From contig CM043697.1 of assembly GCA_023935145.1 (NCBI GenBank), positions 55,810,001 to 55,874,000 of the forward strand: a stretch of DNA of 64,000 bases. The letters run 5' to 3'. Of this stretch, positions 10,199 to 21,209 are shown one piece after another (position 1 is the stretch's first letter; every line of letters begins with the position of its first letter). The notes beneath the pieces are model-generated. The model worked only from the letters and a program-made list of their open reading frames with translations. It was not told the origin of the DNA and did no database searches. Made by a program: the position numbers and the translations under genes. The stretch is from Bretschneidera sinensis. Taxonomy: Eukaryota; Streptophyta; Magnoliopsida; Brassicales; Akaniaceae.

Positions 10199-12165
10199 CT
10201 TCATTTTGAGTCTATTTTATTTTCTTAAGATCTTGCTTGTCATTTAGCGAAGTTGCTAACATGGGTACAATTCATGGTACTGTAGCAGTAACTAATTAGG
10301 GCATTTTGGTCTTTTTATATTTTTTTAATTAGGGTTTTCATCAATGGTTAGGATTTAATGTCTTCTGGGCCAGGATTTAATTATGGTTTAAGTCTATAAA
10401 AGAGTTGTAATTCTCTATTAAAAAATATATGCCATAATATTGAGAATTAGAGCTTGAAGCTTTGTTTGAGGCTTGTTTGCCTAAGGTTTCTTCTTTCTTC
10501 CTCGCTTTTGATCATTCTCTTATCATTTATCTTTTCTATTTCTGTTATCTTCATTAAATTTCTGATTTCTCTCCTTGTTATTAAGATCTGTCCCATAGTC
10601 TGTCCACCATTAAACTAAGATATAAAGCCCCAATTCCTTTCAGTATTCTCTAATTCCTATTCCAATTCAACTCAAAATCCTTTTACATCAACCCCTATCC
10701 CTAATCTCAAATTTATTTACTGAAAGTTATAAAATTACAGATCTGCCCTTGCTGTTAAAATAAACTATAACAAAAAACTGTAAGGCTACTAATCTTAGTA
10801 TTTCATAAGCTCCTCAATATTCTCTTCCAGTTAAAAAAAAACTCGGCCTCGAGTTTTGAGTTTTGATGTGCTGAAGTGATAAGATTATCGACCCTTGAAC
10901 AACAATGAAAACTTGAAACTTACTTGACTTGACTTCCTCATCAAAATTACAGATCTGCCCTTGCTGTTAAAATAAACTATAACACTAACAAAAAACCGTA
11001 AGGCTACTAATCTTAGTATTTCATAGGCTCCTCATTATTCTCTTCCAGTTGAAAAAAAACTCGACCTCGAGTTTTGAGTTTTGATGTGCTGAAGTGATAA
11101 GATTATTGACCCTTGAACAACAATGAAAACTTGAAACTTATTTGACTTGACTTCCTTATCAAAATACAAGGACGATGCTAAAGATTTCTTCCTCTATGCA
11201 GCTTGAAATATTGTAGGCATGATGATATCAATAGAAGGCAGATTGTGCACATCATGTCCTCAGCCTTGACTTGAAATTGCTCACCTTCAATATTATCTTC
11301 TTGCTCACGTGAGATTTGTATATTATCTTCCAATATCACCAAGACTTATGATTCTTCAAATCCTACCTTTTCTCTTTCATGGTGGTACTCATTCAAAGGA
11401 GTTATTTTTATTTTGGATCTTCTTGGATGAAACTTTCACCAAGGATGGCAATAGACAGCTCCTCTAGCATAGCCTTCATCTCTTCCATGGTAGATTCAAT
11501 CGTGTGCACTTTACCTTAAAGAGCCTCGTAGTCTTGAGAGAAAGCATCAAGTTTTGAGTTTAACTCGGCTATTTTTTTTATAAGTTAGTTTAATTCGGAC
11601 TTTGTAGGAATGACATTAAGGACAATGAATGCAAGGTTTTGGTGGGGGGTAAACAAGTCGGGATCCTTTAGCTCTGTACTAAACTGATGCAGGACAGCTG
11701 TTAGGATCTTAACACAACAAATACTTTTTCTTATAAAAAAACTCCAAATAAATTGGGGATTAGGATTAGGGTTTGATGTAGAAGGATTTAGAGTTGAATT
11801 GGAATAGGAATTAGAGAATATTGGAAAGGAATTGGGCTTTTTCTCTTAGTTTATTGGTGGACACTGGACAGATATTAATCAAAAGTCACAGAAACCAGAA
11901 AATTTATGAAGAAGATAAGAGAAATTAGAAGAATTTAATAGAGACTAGATAAATGAATAGAGAATGATAGAAGGCAAGGAAGAAAGAAGAAACCCTAGGC
12001 AAACAAGTCTTAAACAAAGCTTCAAGCTGTAAATTCTCAATATCATACTTAATTAGTTAACTGCTACAGAACCATGAATAGTAACCGCTTAAACAGTAAC
12101 TTCACTAAATGACAAATACAATCCTAAGAAAATAAAATAGACTCAAAATGAAGCCATTAATTTGT
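10199..12165. repeat. Inverted-repeat (foldback-like) element
   Basis: The left arm (about 10199-10735) starts CTTCATTTTGAGTCTATTTT. The right arm (about 11740-12163) ends with the reverse complement of that same sequence. Arms match over about 420-540 bp with substitutions and small gaps, and both contain leader-like TTTCTTCTTTCTTCCT runs. Between them lie two tandem copies of a block of about 210 bp (10725-10935 and 10945-11165) containing ACAGATCTGCCCTTGCTG, then about 550 bp without a gene. It could be a foldback DNA element or two solo LTRs in opposite orientation. Confidence 0.5.
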
Positions 12166-12560
12166 TTGAGACTTGTTTGCCTAGGGTTTCTTTCTTCCTT
12201 CCTCGCTTTCTATCATTCTCAAATTATTTATCTCTTCTCTGTTAAATTCTTCTAATGTCTCTTATCTTCTTCATAGATTTCCTGATTTCTGTCACTTATG
12301 ATTAAGATTTGACCGCCCCTGTGGCTTGGCCATATCCCAATTAGTATAGACTCCACTCCTCTAAAGAAGAGGTCCCAATTTCAAATCCTCCCACCCCCAA
12401 TTATCAAAAAGAAATTAAAAAGAAAATATGTCCACCACTAAACTAAGAGAAAAGCCCCAATTTCTTCCAAGTATTCTCTAATTCCTATTCCAAATCAACT
12501 CTAAATCCTTTTACATAACACCCTAACCTAATTCCCAATTTATTTTCTAAAATTCTAAGA
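12166..12560 (+). repeat. Third arm of the same repeat, split by a SINE
   Basis: It repeats the left-arm sequence of 10480-10720 in direct orientation (blocks GTTTGCCTAGGGTTTC and TAATTCCTATTCCA). The match is interrupted at about 12312-12432 by a tRNA-derived insertion. Confidence 0.5.
12312..12432 (+). mobile_element. tRNA-derived SINE-like insertion
   Basis: The segment starts near TGTGGCTTGGCC. It contains a degenerate B-box-like block (CAATTTCAAATCCTCC) in the context CCCACCCCCAATTATC followed by an A-rich tail, as in plant tRNA-derived SINEs. It interrupts a sequence that is continuous in the sister arm at 10590-10605. Confidence 0.45.
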
Positions 12561-13059
12561 TACTCATAGATGTCCTGCATTATATCATTTTCCCTCTTAC
12601 AAAATTTTCTTTGCCTAAATACATACATTACAGATATTTCATGCTAGGAGTGTATGGTATCTCAACATTTCACATAGATGAGTTCCTTGCGGACATTTCC
12701 ATACAATTAAAAGAAAAAAGAGCAAAAGAGCAAAAGGTAATAAAAGCTATAACAAAAATACATTTACTCCACACAAATGAGTCCCTTGAAACTATTTTTA
12801 TCCAACTAGAAAGAGAATAACAAAAAGTCATAAAAAAATGTTTTTTTGCAAAATTTATGACAAACAACTACACTGCTTAATAGATATAAGACAGAACAAG
12901 AGAATAAAATACATAAATAAATAGACCAAAAAAAAGGATCACTGGAAGGGGAAAAAGTATTAAGAAAATAGAAAACGGGAAAAAAGTAAACTATCAATAA
13001 CCCAAAAATTAAAAGAACAACCAGCAATTCTAAAAACAAATTTGGGAACTAATGCATCG
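12561..13059. other. Stretch without a supported gene
   Basis: Short open frames on both strands overlap here, all low-complexity (Ser/Phe/Lys-rich). I see no motifs, splice logic or repeats. Confidence 0.3.
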
Positions 13060-14015
13060 TCTATATTATTAATTAAGGGAAGTGCCGAGTTGGTCTCCAC
13101 CGATTTGGTGGAGACCAACTCAGTTGATTAAATGTCAACAAATTCAATAGACATGTACGTTTAATATATTATTTAGATGGTATAACAGTCATTTGACGTT
13201 TAACAATTGTTGGGAGTTAAAACACGCGTGGCTTGATTAAGTATTCCCAATCTCTCCACTTTCCGATTACTGTGCCAATTTAATCCGTCTTCTCTCTGCA
13301 GTTATTCTTCAAAACAAACTACTATACGCTACTGTTATGGACGAGTGGTTTCTTGGGAGATAAATCCATTATTCACGCACGTCTTTAACTGGTACATCTA
13401 AAGATGAAAACTGTTTTGAATTAACACCGACCAAGGCACTAATCACACATAACTACCCACGCCACTAGCAAGTAACCGCATACATAACCACCTTCAGTTA
13501 CCCCACTAATTCAACTGTTCAACTTATTCTTAATTGTCATTGTTCAATAAAAGATTCTTCATCTCAATTTCTCACATATAACTACCCACGCCATTAGGAA
13601 GTAACCGCATACATACCCACCTTCGGTTACCCCACTAATTCAACTGTTCAACATTTTCTTTAATTGTCATTGTGCAATAAAAGATTCTTCATCTCAATGT
13701 CTTTTCCTCTTCATTTTATGCTCTTGCTCTTTCTTCTTCTCTCAAGAGGAAGGCAAGATCGTAACTTCAAGTTTAAATTTTAGGAAAAGATGCGTTGGTT
13801 TTGCCCACTTGCGAGAGTTATTGAAACATGTTTACAATTTCACTGATTTTAATTTGAGGTCTTTTGGGTGACTGGAAATTTTCAATTGTTTAATTAGAAT
13901 GGTTTCAGCAGGTATGGTTTACTCTATTCTTCATTTCATTTTTTTATTTTAAATTTGCTTTCACTCTTTTATTCCTCAAATTAGTTCACACGCATCGCCC
14001 GTGTTGTAGAGCTAG
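13060..14015 (+). mobile_element. Non-autonomous Helitron-like element (956 bp)
   Basis: The 5' end TCTATATTATTAATTAAGG resembles plant Helitron starts. The 3' end has a small hairpin (ACACG-CATCGCC-CGTGT, about 13988-14004) followed after a few bases by CTAG at 14012-14015 and then T, as Helitrons require. Inside are a perfect 15-bp-stem hairpin (13087-13121) and a tandem duplication of about 129 bp (13452-13580, 13581-13709). No Rep/helicase is encoded. The base before the 5' TC is G, not the expected A, so the exact 5' end is uncertain. Confidence 0.55.
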
Positions 14016-14486
14016 TAAGGCTTAAAAAGCAAGAAGTTTCTAAGTTTTGTGGTAGTGACTAGGCAAATGAACCACAAATATGAGGCCACCTGATTGAATT
14101 TTATACGTCAATTTGACCCAAAAGCTCATCATGTCAACCACAAGTATGTATCATTTCATCATGTTTCTTATGGAGACTAAATGTAAATGAGTTCAATGCC
14201 CCCACCCCTAAAAAAATAAAATCCCATCCCAAAAGAAATGAAAATTGAACTTTTTCTCATTTTTATTCTACCGTATTAGTATTGTACTTATGTATGACAC
14301 TACATGCTACTGTGTAAGTATTAGAAAATCTAGTTGTTCCATATAAATAAAAAAAATCATACTCCTCTTTGGGTATTTTTTTCCTTTAAAAAATAATGTT
14401 AATTTGTTTTTAAACACCATTAAATCCTTGCTTGAAAATAGTTGAAATTGACTTTGAACATTTTAAATATCCCAACTAACTACGGC
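14016..14486. other. Stretch without a supported gene
   Basis: AT-rich sequence with no open frame of note and no repeat that I could match elsewhere in the window. Confidence 0.3.
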
Positions 14487-15545
14487 TTTTTTTTATAAGT
14501 AAGAATTAATTAAAAAAACTCCAAGAGGGTTCAACTCAAAGCCAAAGGCTATTTACAATGAAGAAACTCCACAAAATCTAAAAGATCATCATTATTTATA
14601 AAAAAAAATCCTTTTAAACCAAAAATTGAGGGTATTGAGCCAACTATCTCTAATATTTGCAATATGTCTTTTTATACCATCGAACGCCCTCCGATTTCTC
14701 TCTCTAAACAATCCATCAAATAGAATGCGGAATTAACTCCAAAGACTTTTTTATCTCTTTAGAAGCCCTCAAACCACTACAAGTCCAAATTTAATCTCTA
14801 ACGGGACCGCAACTACCCAAGAAATCCCCATAATTCTTTTTTTATAAGAGAAAAAAAAAATCTCTATAATTCTATAAGCCATATCACACAAACGCATAGC
14901 TAATGAGCAATCCACCAAGAGATGATACACGAATTCAGCACACTCTTTACAATTATAAAACCTATTAATAATTATCTTCCCATTCTTTGAAGATTGTAGT
15001 AAGAATTCTATCCCAAAAGACTTCCCACGCAAAAAAAAATTCACCTTTTTGGGTGCCTGGGCACACCAAATTCCTTTCCAAGGGATGTTAGACTAATCAT
15101 TAGCAAGAGCTTTATCAACGAGAATTTTATAAAAATCATTCACTCTAAACCTTTTATCCGGGCTAAGCCCTGTTTCAACACATCCTCTCTTCCCACTTCA
15201 ATCCTAGAATTATGCAAAAAAATCCAAAAACAACGAAACCTCCTAAACTTCTCAATCATAAACATTACGAATAAAATGAACAACCAAGAGACTCTTCATT
15301 ATTCAAACAGTAACAAAAGTGAATATGAGCTTTTTCATCTTTCACAATGCTAAATATGTTCGAAATTTATCCTTCAAAGGAGTATTCACATAGTATCATA
15401 CCAAAGACAATTCCTCATACTATTATCCATAGACACCTCGACAAAATGACGAATATCTTCTCACCCATTACTAATCCACTTCCAAACTCCACTCCATATG
15501 CTCCCCACAAACACCTTGACAAAATGACGAATAACTAACTAGGGC
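14487..15545 (-). mobile_element. 5'-truncated L1-type LINE fragment
   Basis: On the minus strand the sequence reads as the C-terminal zinc-binding region (zf-RVT type) of plant LINE reverse transcriptase: a DFYKILVDKALAND stretch, then [32 protein letters not shown] and FVYHLLVDCSLA, with frameshifts and stops. The A-rich tail is the T-run at 14487-14494. The same domain occurs in the copies at 18737, 24611, 26722 and 27693. The 5' boundary is approximate. Confidence 0.7.
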
Positions 15546-15885
15546 CTTGAAAATTTATTTGAATCACAATTACCCATTCTTTTGCTGGTTTGAATATATC
15601 GATAAATATGAAATAAGAATTACACTATTTTCACGTTGACAATAAATACAAAGAGGAACATATACTTTTAGTCCACCCCCAAAACACATATTTCAAGCTT
15701 GCAATATCAGAGCCATTCATCCTACAAATGAACCCAAACAAGAAATGTTGTCCATTTCCGATATAATTTTAACCATAAACACTCTGAATTTTACACAAAC
15801 GCAAATTAATTAAATTAAAACCATATATATTACACATAAAAACATATATGCAAATATATTACAGAGAGAGAAAAAAATAGATTAC
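15546..15885. other. Probable intron sequence of the minus-strand gene
   Basis: It follows the donor GTAATC at 15885. I looked for a next exon of the 15886-16248 gene and found none with an open frame in the right phase. Confidence 0.3.
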
Positions 15886-16248
15886 CTTCCTAAGAAAATC
15901 AATCCGTTCAAAAGAAAACACTGCCCTATTCGTATTAAAAGCTTTCCCGACCTACCAACAAGAGAAAAAGGAAAGAATCAAATAAATAAACTTTTGAGTT
16001 ATGAGAAAGCATAGGAGAGTAAAATTCAGAATCCTACATTAAAGCAGAACAGTATTTAAAAAGAAAATTAAATTTTCCCGTTATTTCTTAGTTTTCTCGG
16101 CAACCAAACAGGGGTAAATGCAATTAGAAAAACAAAGCGTGCAAATAAAAGGAAGAGAAGCAGAGTTCTTGATAGAGAGAGATAGAACCTGAGGCAGAGA
16201 ATAACGGCTCTGTGGAGACAACAAGCTTCTCTCAAACCTTCTAGCCAT
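15886..16248 (-). CDS. Candidate gene, first two exons, unknown function
   Basis: Exon 1 (16248-16189, 60 bases) runs from ATG to CTCAG|GTTCTA. Exon 2 (15951-15886, 66 bases) is bounded by TTGGTAG and GTAATC. Joined in phase 0 they give 42 open codons starting MARRFERSLLSPQSRYSLPQ. This is rich in Arg and Ser and poor in acidic residues, which resembles a mitochondrial presequence; that is an inference. An upstream ATG at 16310 gives a different frame that is also open across both exons, so the true start is unsettled. It lies head-to-head with CMC4, 323 bp apart. The 3' exons were not found; 10035-10138 is a possible last exon. Confidence 0.4.
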
Positions 16249-16571
16249 AAGAGCGATGCTTGCTTTGATTTTGCTCTCAGTACGTTTATTAATGGCTTTG
16301 AAGTTTCCATTGACGAGAGAGACAGATATAGTCTAAACTAAACAGGAGTGGAGGCTTGGCCAATAAATAAGCTTAGGGAAAGTTTAGCGAAAAAAAAAAA
16401 TCACAAAAAATTGCTAACTTAGGTAGGGGTAGCGATATAGGAACAGCTAGGTAACAAATCTGTCAAAGCTCATTAATTTTGATTGGGCCACATAGAGTTG
16501 TAAAAGGTACGGATTTGCCATTTCTCCACAAATTTCCTAAGAAAAAATAAAAGAGAGAGAGAAAGGGCGGG
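16249..16571. promoter_or_regulatory. Shared divergent promoter region
   Basis: These 323 bp separate the ATGs of the minus-strand candidate gene and CMC4. There is no clear TATA box in either direction. A GA-rich track (AAAGAGAGAGAGAAAGGGCGG) sits immediately before the CMC4 ATG as a probable 5' untranslated region. Confidence 0.45.
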
Positions 16572-19500
16572 ATGGCACAGCCGAGCAAAGAGCCCTGCAA
16601 GAAAGAGGCTTGCGATATCCAAGCCTGTCTCTCCAAGAACAACTTCCTCCCTCAAAGGTACCTTTAACTTGTCTCACTGCTTGTCTGTGTATATATATTT
16701 CTTCTTAAATTATCATTCCACGATATTCTTTAGGGTTTGCTTCACAGCTTAGTTGCTTTTAGCTTTAGATGGGTTTGATTGAGCCAAGTTATGGAATTTT
16801 ACATCAAGATCAAAAATATTATCATGGGAATGCTAATTAGTAATTCCCTTATTGAAATTACGTAATTGCAGAAGTTTCTCTTTTTTTCTATTTTGAATGA
16901 TTTTTTCTAGCTTCTTATTGTTTAGTGGGAAGAAATGCACTCAAAACCTTTTGGAGAAACTTGAGATTTTCTCTAGATTGATTGTATATAGGAGAGATAA
17001 TTTATCGGCCAATGCTTTGCAGAACATAATTATACGTTGAAGGTTAAGTAGAGAAAATTGTAGTATAGGATTTTACAGGTATTTCATTTCCTATTGTTGT
17101 ACTGAGTGTTTCTATAAATGTTTCATTTATGCAAAGCAAATCGTTGTTCTCCTACCCAAATATTCCCTTTTTTTTTCTTTTCCCCTAATGATTGTAATAA
17201 ATATTGTAAAAATAGCAACCCAGATAGGAGATTTTCTCTGAGCCATCAAGTTAAAAAAGGAAAAATGCAAACAAAAACCTAAAGAAGAGGAAGGATTTGT
17301 CTGTCTTGCTTCATGTTTAATTAATCTTTACATCCTTTGAGCAGGATTCTTTGCTTTTTGGACTTAAAATCCGGTAAAATAAGTGAGTGTAAGGCTGATC
17401 CTCACCTATTTTATTGTGATGGTTGCTTCTCTACATCAATCAAGCAAAACTTAATATGTTATCCTTTCTTTAGATATTATGTATCATCAATAAAGGAAGT
17501 GCTCAACCTGTGTAAGAAAGAACAATTTTAGAAAACTTCTTGATTCTTAAGTGTTACAAATGCAGCTAGTAGCTTATGAGACCCCTTTTCCTTGCCTTTA
17601 TCTTGTTTCTGAATCTCCTTATCACATCTTGGTCCTGTTTTCAAATTATTAAATTCTCTTCTGAGTTCGGTTTCTTTCTTTTGTCATCTTAGTACAAACC
17701 ACATGTTTGAGCTATGTGAGAATGAGAGTACCACAACCCTCCATGGCTCCACTTAGTAAATTCTTTCCTTTGATTCTTACCTACTTTTTTGGTGTCCAAG
17801 TAATTGTTGTGTTGATGTCTCGACTTGTGGGTTTTCAATGAATTTCTATTGTACATGGCACCTGTTGGCCTCTTTTAGAAAGTACAGTGTTCCAGCACTA
17901 AATTTATGGCAAAAATAAAAAGATTCTTGCATTATATATGATCACTAGGTCGTGTTCTTGTTTTTGTTTGGATTTTGGCCTAAAGCATTATGCATACCAA
18001 CCACTTTCTCAAAATTAATGATGTCAGTGTTGGTTAGAAGTTTACTGAGTTGAATAGTGAACTCACTCAACATTCAGTCCCTTCTCATGATTTTGAAGTT
18101 GAATGCTTTGGTGTATACATGATCTGAGTATATACGTATTCATCATGGTAAATTTTCATTTTGACATCTCTCTTGTATTCTTTATTTTTTTGTACTGTGC
18201 CCGCCTAATTATCCTAGGCTGTGTAGTGTATGTTTTCAAATTGGACCTTTCTTTCTAGTTGTTTTGGAATGAAAGCCTTTTTCTGAACTGGGGACTCAAA
18301 TCTTAAAAAGCATTAATGTCTGATTATAACATGAGTCTGTTAAGCATGTATTGGGGCCTAGAACTGCCATTGAGGAACATCCTAGGCACATCTCCTTTCT
18401 ATATAAAAGGCTCTGCCATATGAATAAATTCTCTCTTTTCTTTTCTCTTGTTGATCATTGTGACAGCCATTTAATCTATGACCTCATTAAAGAGTGGTGA
18501 CTTTTCTCTCTTTGATTATCTTCTACTCATTGTTTCATTTAGTGGGAGATGCACAATACGGTCAGTGGCATGGTTGAATTAGTTTGTAGAACTTAGAAGT
18601 GATGGGTACTTCATGGTGGTAATTAGTAGATTTACAAAAGGATAGGAGCTCTTATGTAATATTTACCATCATAAGTTAATAGCTTTGTTACCTATGGCGG
18701 AAATTGAAAATTTTTTCCCAATGTTTCCCCTTATCTGGTTTTTTTTTTTATTAGTAAAAAATTATTAAAAAGCACTAAGAAGTTGCACTAAAAAGTCAAA
18801 GGCTAATTACAATACAAGAAATCTAAAAAATCTAAAAGATTTTCATTATTTACAAAGAACTTTCCTCTAGCCCAAAAATTAAAAGTATTGAACCAACTAT
18901 CTCTAATCAGTCTTTCTAAACCATCGAATGCCCTCCGGTCCTCTCTCTCTCCACACTATCCACCAATAGAATGTAAAATTTACTCTAAAGCCTTTTTGAC
19001 CTCCTTTGAAGCCTTCAAACCTCTACAAGCTCCAATCTCATCTCTCACAGAACCTGCAACCACCCAAGAAACCCCCATTGTTCTATAAGCCATTTCCCGC
19101 AAGCTTCTAGCTAAAGAGCAATCCACCAAGAGATGATAAACGGACTCGGCCTTCTCCTTACAATTATAACATCTATTGACCAAAATCTTCCCCTCATCTA
19201 TTTTAAGGCTGTTTTGTCCATTCAGGTTAGATTGTGTCATATGCGTACTTCTAGTTTTACTTAATTGGATAGTGTAAATTTCTCTCCTAATACCTGTATT
19301 TTTTAGCTTGATTCTGCAGTTTGTGTAATTGCTGCCATTGTTGTTATCTCACTTCTGTGCAAACTTGATTCCATTAATTTCTTCTCTCTTTTTTTCTATT
19401 AAAACAAATCCAATTATCTTTTTCTGTCTCTGTATATTTTTTTGTTAATTACTGTTTTAAATGGGTGTAGGTGCCAAAAGGTGATTGAATTGCTGCAATC

Positions 19501-19576
19501 TTGCTGTGAGAAATGCAATTACAACTCCACGCATTGTGCTTCTGTCTCTGGTCTTCTAAAGCAAATCAGAAAATAA
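16572..19576 (+). CDS. CMC4: CMC4-like twin CX9C mitochondrial protein
   Basis: Two exons, 16572-16657 and 19471-19576, are joined by a GT-AG intron of 2813 bp (CAAAG|GTACC ... GTGTAG|GTGCC) in phase 2. They give 192 bases encoding 63 residues. The protein begins MAQPSKEPCKKEACDIQAC and has cysteines at 9, 14, 19, 30, 40, 41, 44 and 51. The pairs 9/19 and 30/40 form two CX9C motifs, and 41/51 adds a third. This arrangement and length match the CMC4 (MTCP1 p8) family, small proteins of the mitochondrial intermembrane space oxidised by the Mia40 pathway. No cleavable presequence is visible, as expected for that import route. The intron carries an antisense LINE fragment (18737-19187). The gene converges with NIPA. 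Confidence 0.88.
18737..19187 (-). mobile_element. LINE 3'-end insertion in the CMC4 intron
   Basis: The minus strand encodes the zf-RVT tail (KILVNRCYNCKEKAE, VYHLLVDCSLARSL) and ends in an A-run, seen as T's at 18739-18749. The flanks TTCCCCTTATCT (18725-18736) and TTCCCCTCATCT (19188-19199) form a 12-bp target duplication with one mismatch. The insert is 451 bp and 5'-truncated. Confidence 0.75.
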
Positions 19577-21081
19577 CAGCCATATTTTCCATGTTCAGAG
19601 TGAAGAGCTTTGTTTTGGGACTAGAGAACCAACACCATAAATCGATTTCTTATTGTAGAAATTTCAAGAAGCTGATGCCTTAATAGATGCAATAATTAGT
19701 GGGATTTACAATAATACACTCAGTGTTAACATCTGAAAATTTTCTGGAATTTTTTTAATTTGATGAAAATTACAAACATCATGTTAGTGGAATGTAAAAG
19801 GCATGTTAACTAATTGAAGCTTATTTATTTTTTCTTTACATATTCACAGAAGAAAGTAGTATATACATCAACAGGTTGTTACTGCATAATTTTCTTGCCT
19901 GCCTGTAATTTTTAAATACTCTTTGCTCCATATGCACTGAGCAAATGATTAAGAGGCTTTATTATATTTTTCCCAAATCAGACTTTAATGTATGGGTTTA
20001 GCAGGATCATTAATCTTGAAAATAATCCTCCACTTTTGTTTATTAATGTTCTTATTGTTCACATGATAGGTTTGATTGGATAATTTTGTTGACGTTAGAC
20101 ATAAAACAATTCATAAGTCTACTTTAATAAGAGTTATAATAGGATGACTATCCAATCAAAAAAACAATGATCCTGTTTTTTTTTTTTTAAAACCATAAAA
20201 TACTCTTTATTTTTATAAAAAAAATTCTGTTTACAATACTTTTATTTTTTATTTTCATTTTCTCCATGTTTACGTTTCTGATGCCACTACATTTTATCAC
20301 GACACACTAATGTGACCAGGAATTGGAATTTTGTTGTCTTAAACATTTTATTGAAATTAAATCATTTTTTTATAAATTATGAAGATAAATCATTACTCCA
20401 TGAAAATCGAGGACGAATGTCTTTAGGTCATAGGCTGTAATGGCTTGCTTCTTGCAGGTCTTTGAGTAGACCAGTAAATCATTATTTGATATATTTAAAC
20501 TCTATTTAATTTTGAGAATGGAAATGATCATCCTATCTCATTTTTGCTAATTTGGTGGTGTTTCAAGGTGTCATTACTAATAGTTGGGACATTCACTATT
20601 AGAGAGGCAAAAAAATAAAAACAAAAACAAAAACAATAGCGGGCAACGTTCCCATACAAAAATGGTGTTGCATATCTACCACAACAGAAAATGTTCTTAC
20701 AAATCAACCATTGATCGAAAGTATAAAACAGAAAATTCTCTCTCCCAATGGTTGAAAATGTGACATTTTTTTTGTGTCCAGCCTCCTAAGAATTTCACCT
20801 GCCACACACACAGGCATGAAAACACCCCTTCATGAATTTGCGGCGTAAGTTCGGGTAAATTTGGGCAAAATGAGAAACAATTACTTTAATCCCTCTTTAA
20901 AGAGGGTTCCCAAACAGTGCCACTATACGTGACTAATGTGCTCAAATTACATTTGTATATGTGATAAGTAAAAAAGTGTACATGGTTGTAAAGCCAAAAA
21001 GATAATTAAAAAAAGAAAACAACCCTTTCCTTTCTATTTCAGGAAAGAATATGGAATACTCCGTAAAATACAAGCTGTGGG
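19577..21081. other. Space between the convergent CMC4 and NIPA genes
   Basis: It contains the untranslated 3' ends of both genes and no further coding evidence. A small inverted repeat, TTTGATTGGATA / TATCCAATCAAA, at about 20071-20160 could be a MITE remnant. Poly-T and A-rich runs are frequent. Confidence 0.35.
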
Positions 21082-21209
21082 GTTCCTCTCAAGAAACCAT
21101 TTTGAGGTTGTAGAAGTGGAGATTAGCTGAAAAATGCATCAAGGTGTTCCTCTCAAGAAACCATTTTGAGGTTGTAGAAGTGGAGATCAGCTGAAAACTG
21201 CATCAAGGT
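21082..21209. repeat. 64-bp tandem duplication across the NIPA stop codon
   Basis: Two near-identical 64-bp units (21082-21145, 21146-21209) meet at GTTCCTCTCAAG. The upstream unit in gene sense (21146-21209) contains the last codons and stop of NIPA; the other is a non-coding echo in the 3' untranslated region. Confidence 0.85.

Noticed and set aside
17337..17531. 64-codon plus-strand frame in the CMC4 intron
   Set aside because: No motif, and both CMC4 exons join precisely without it.
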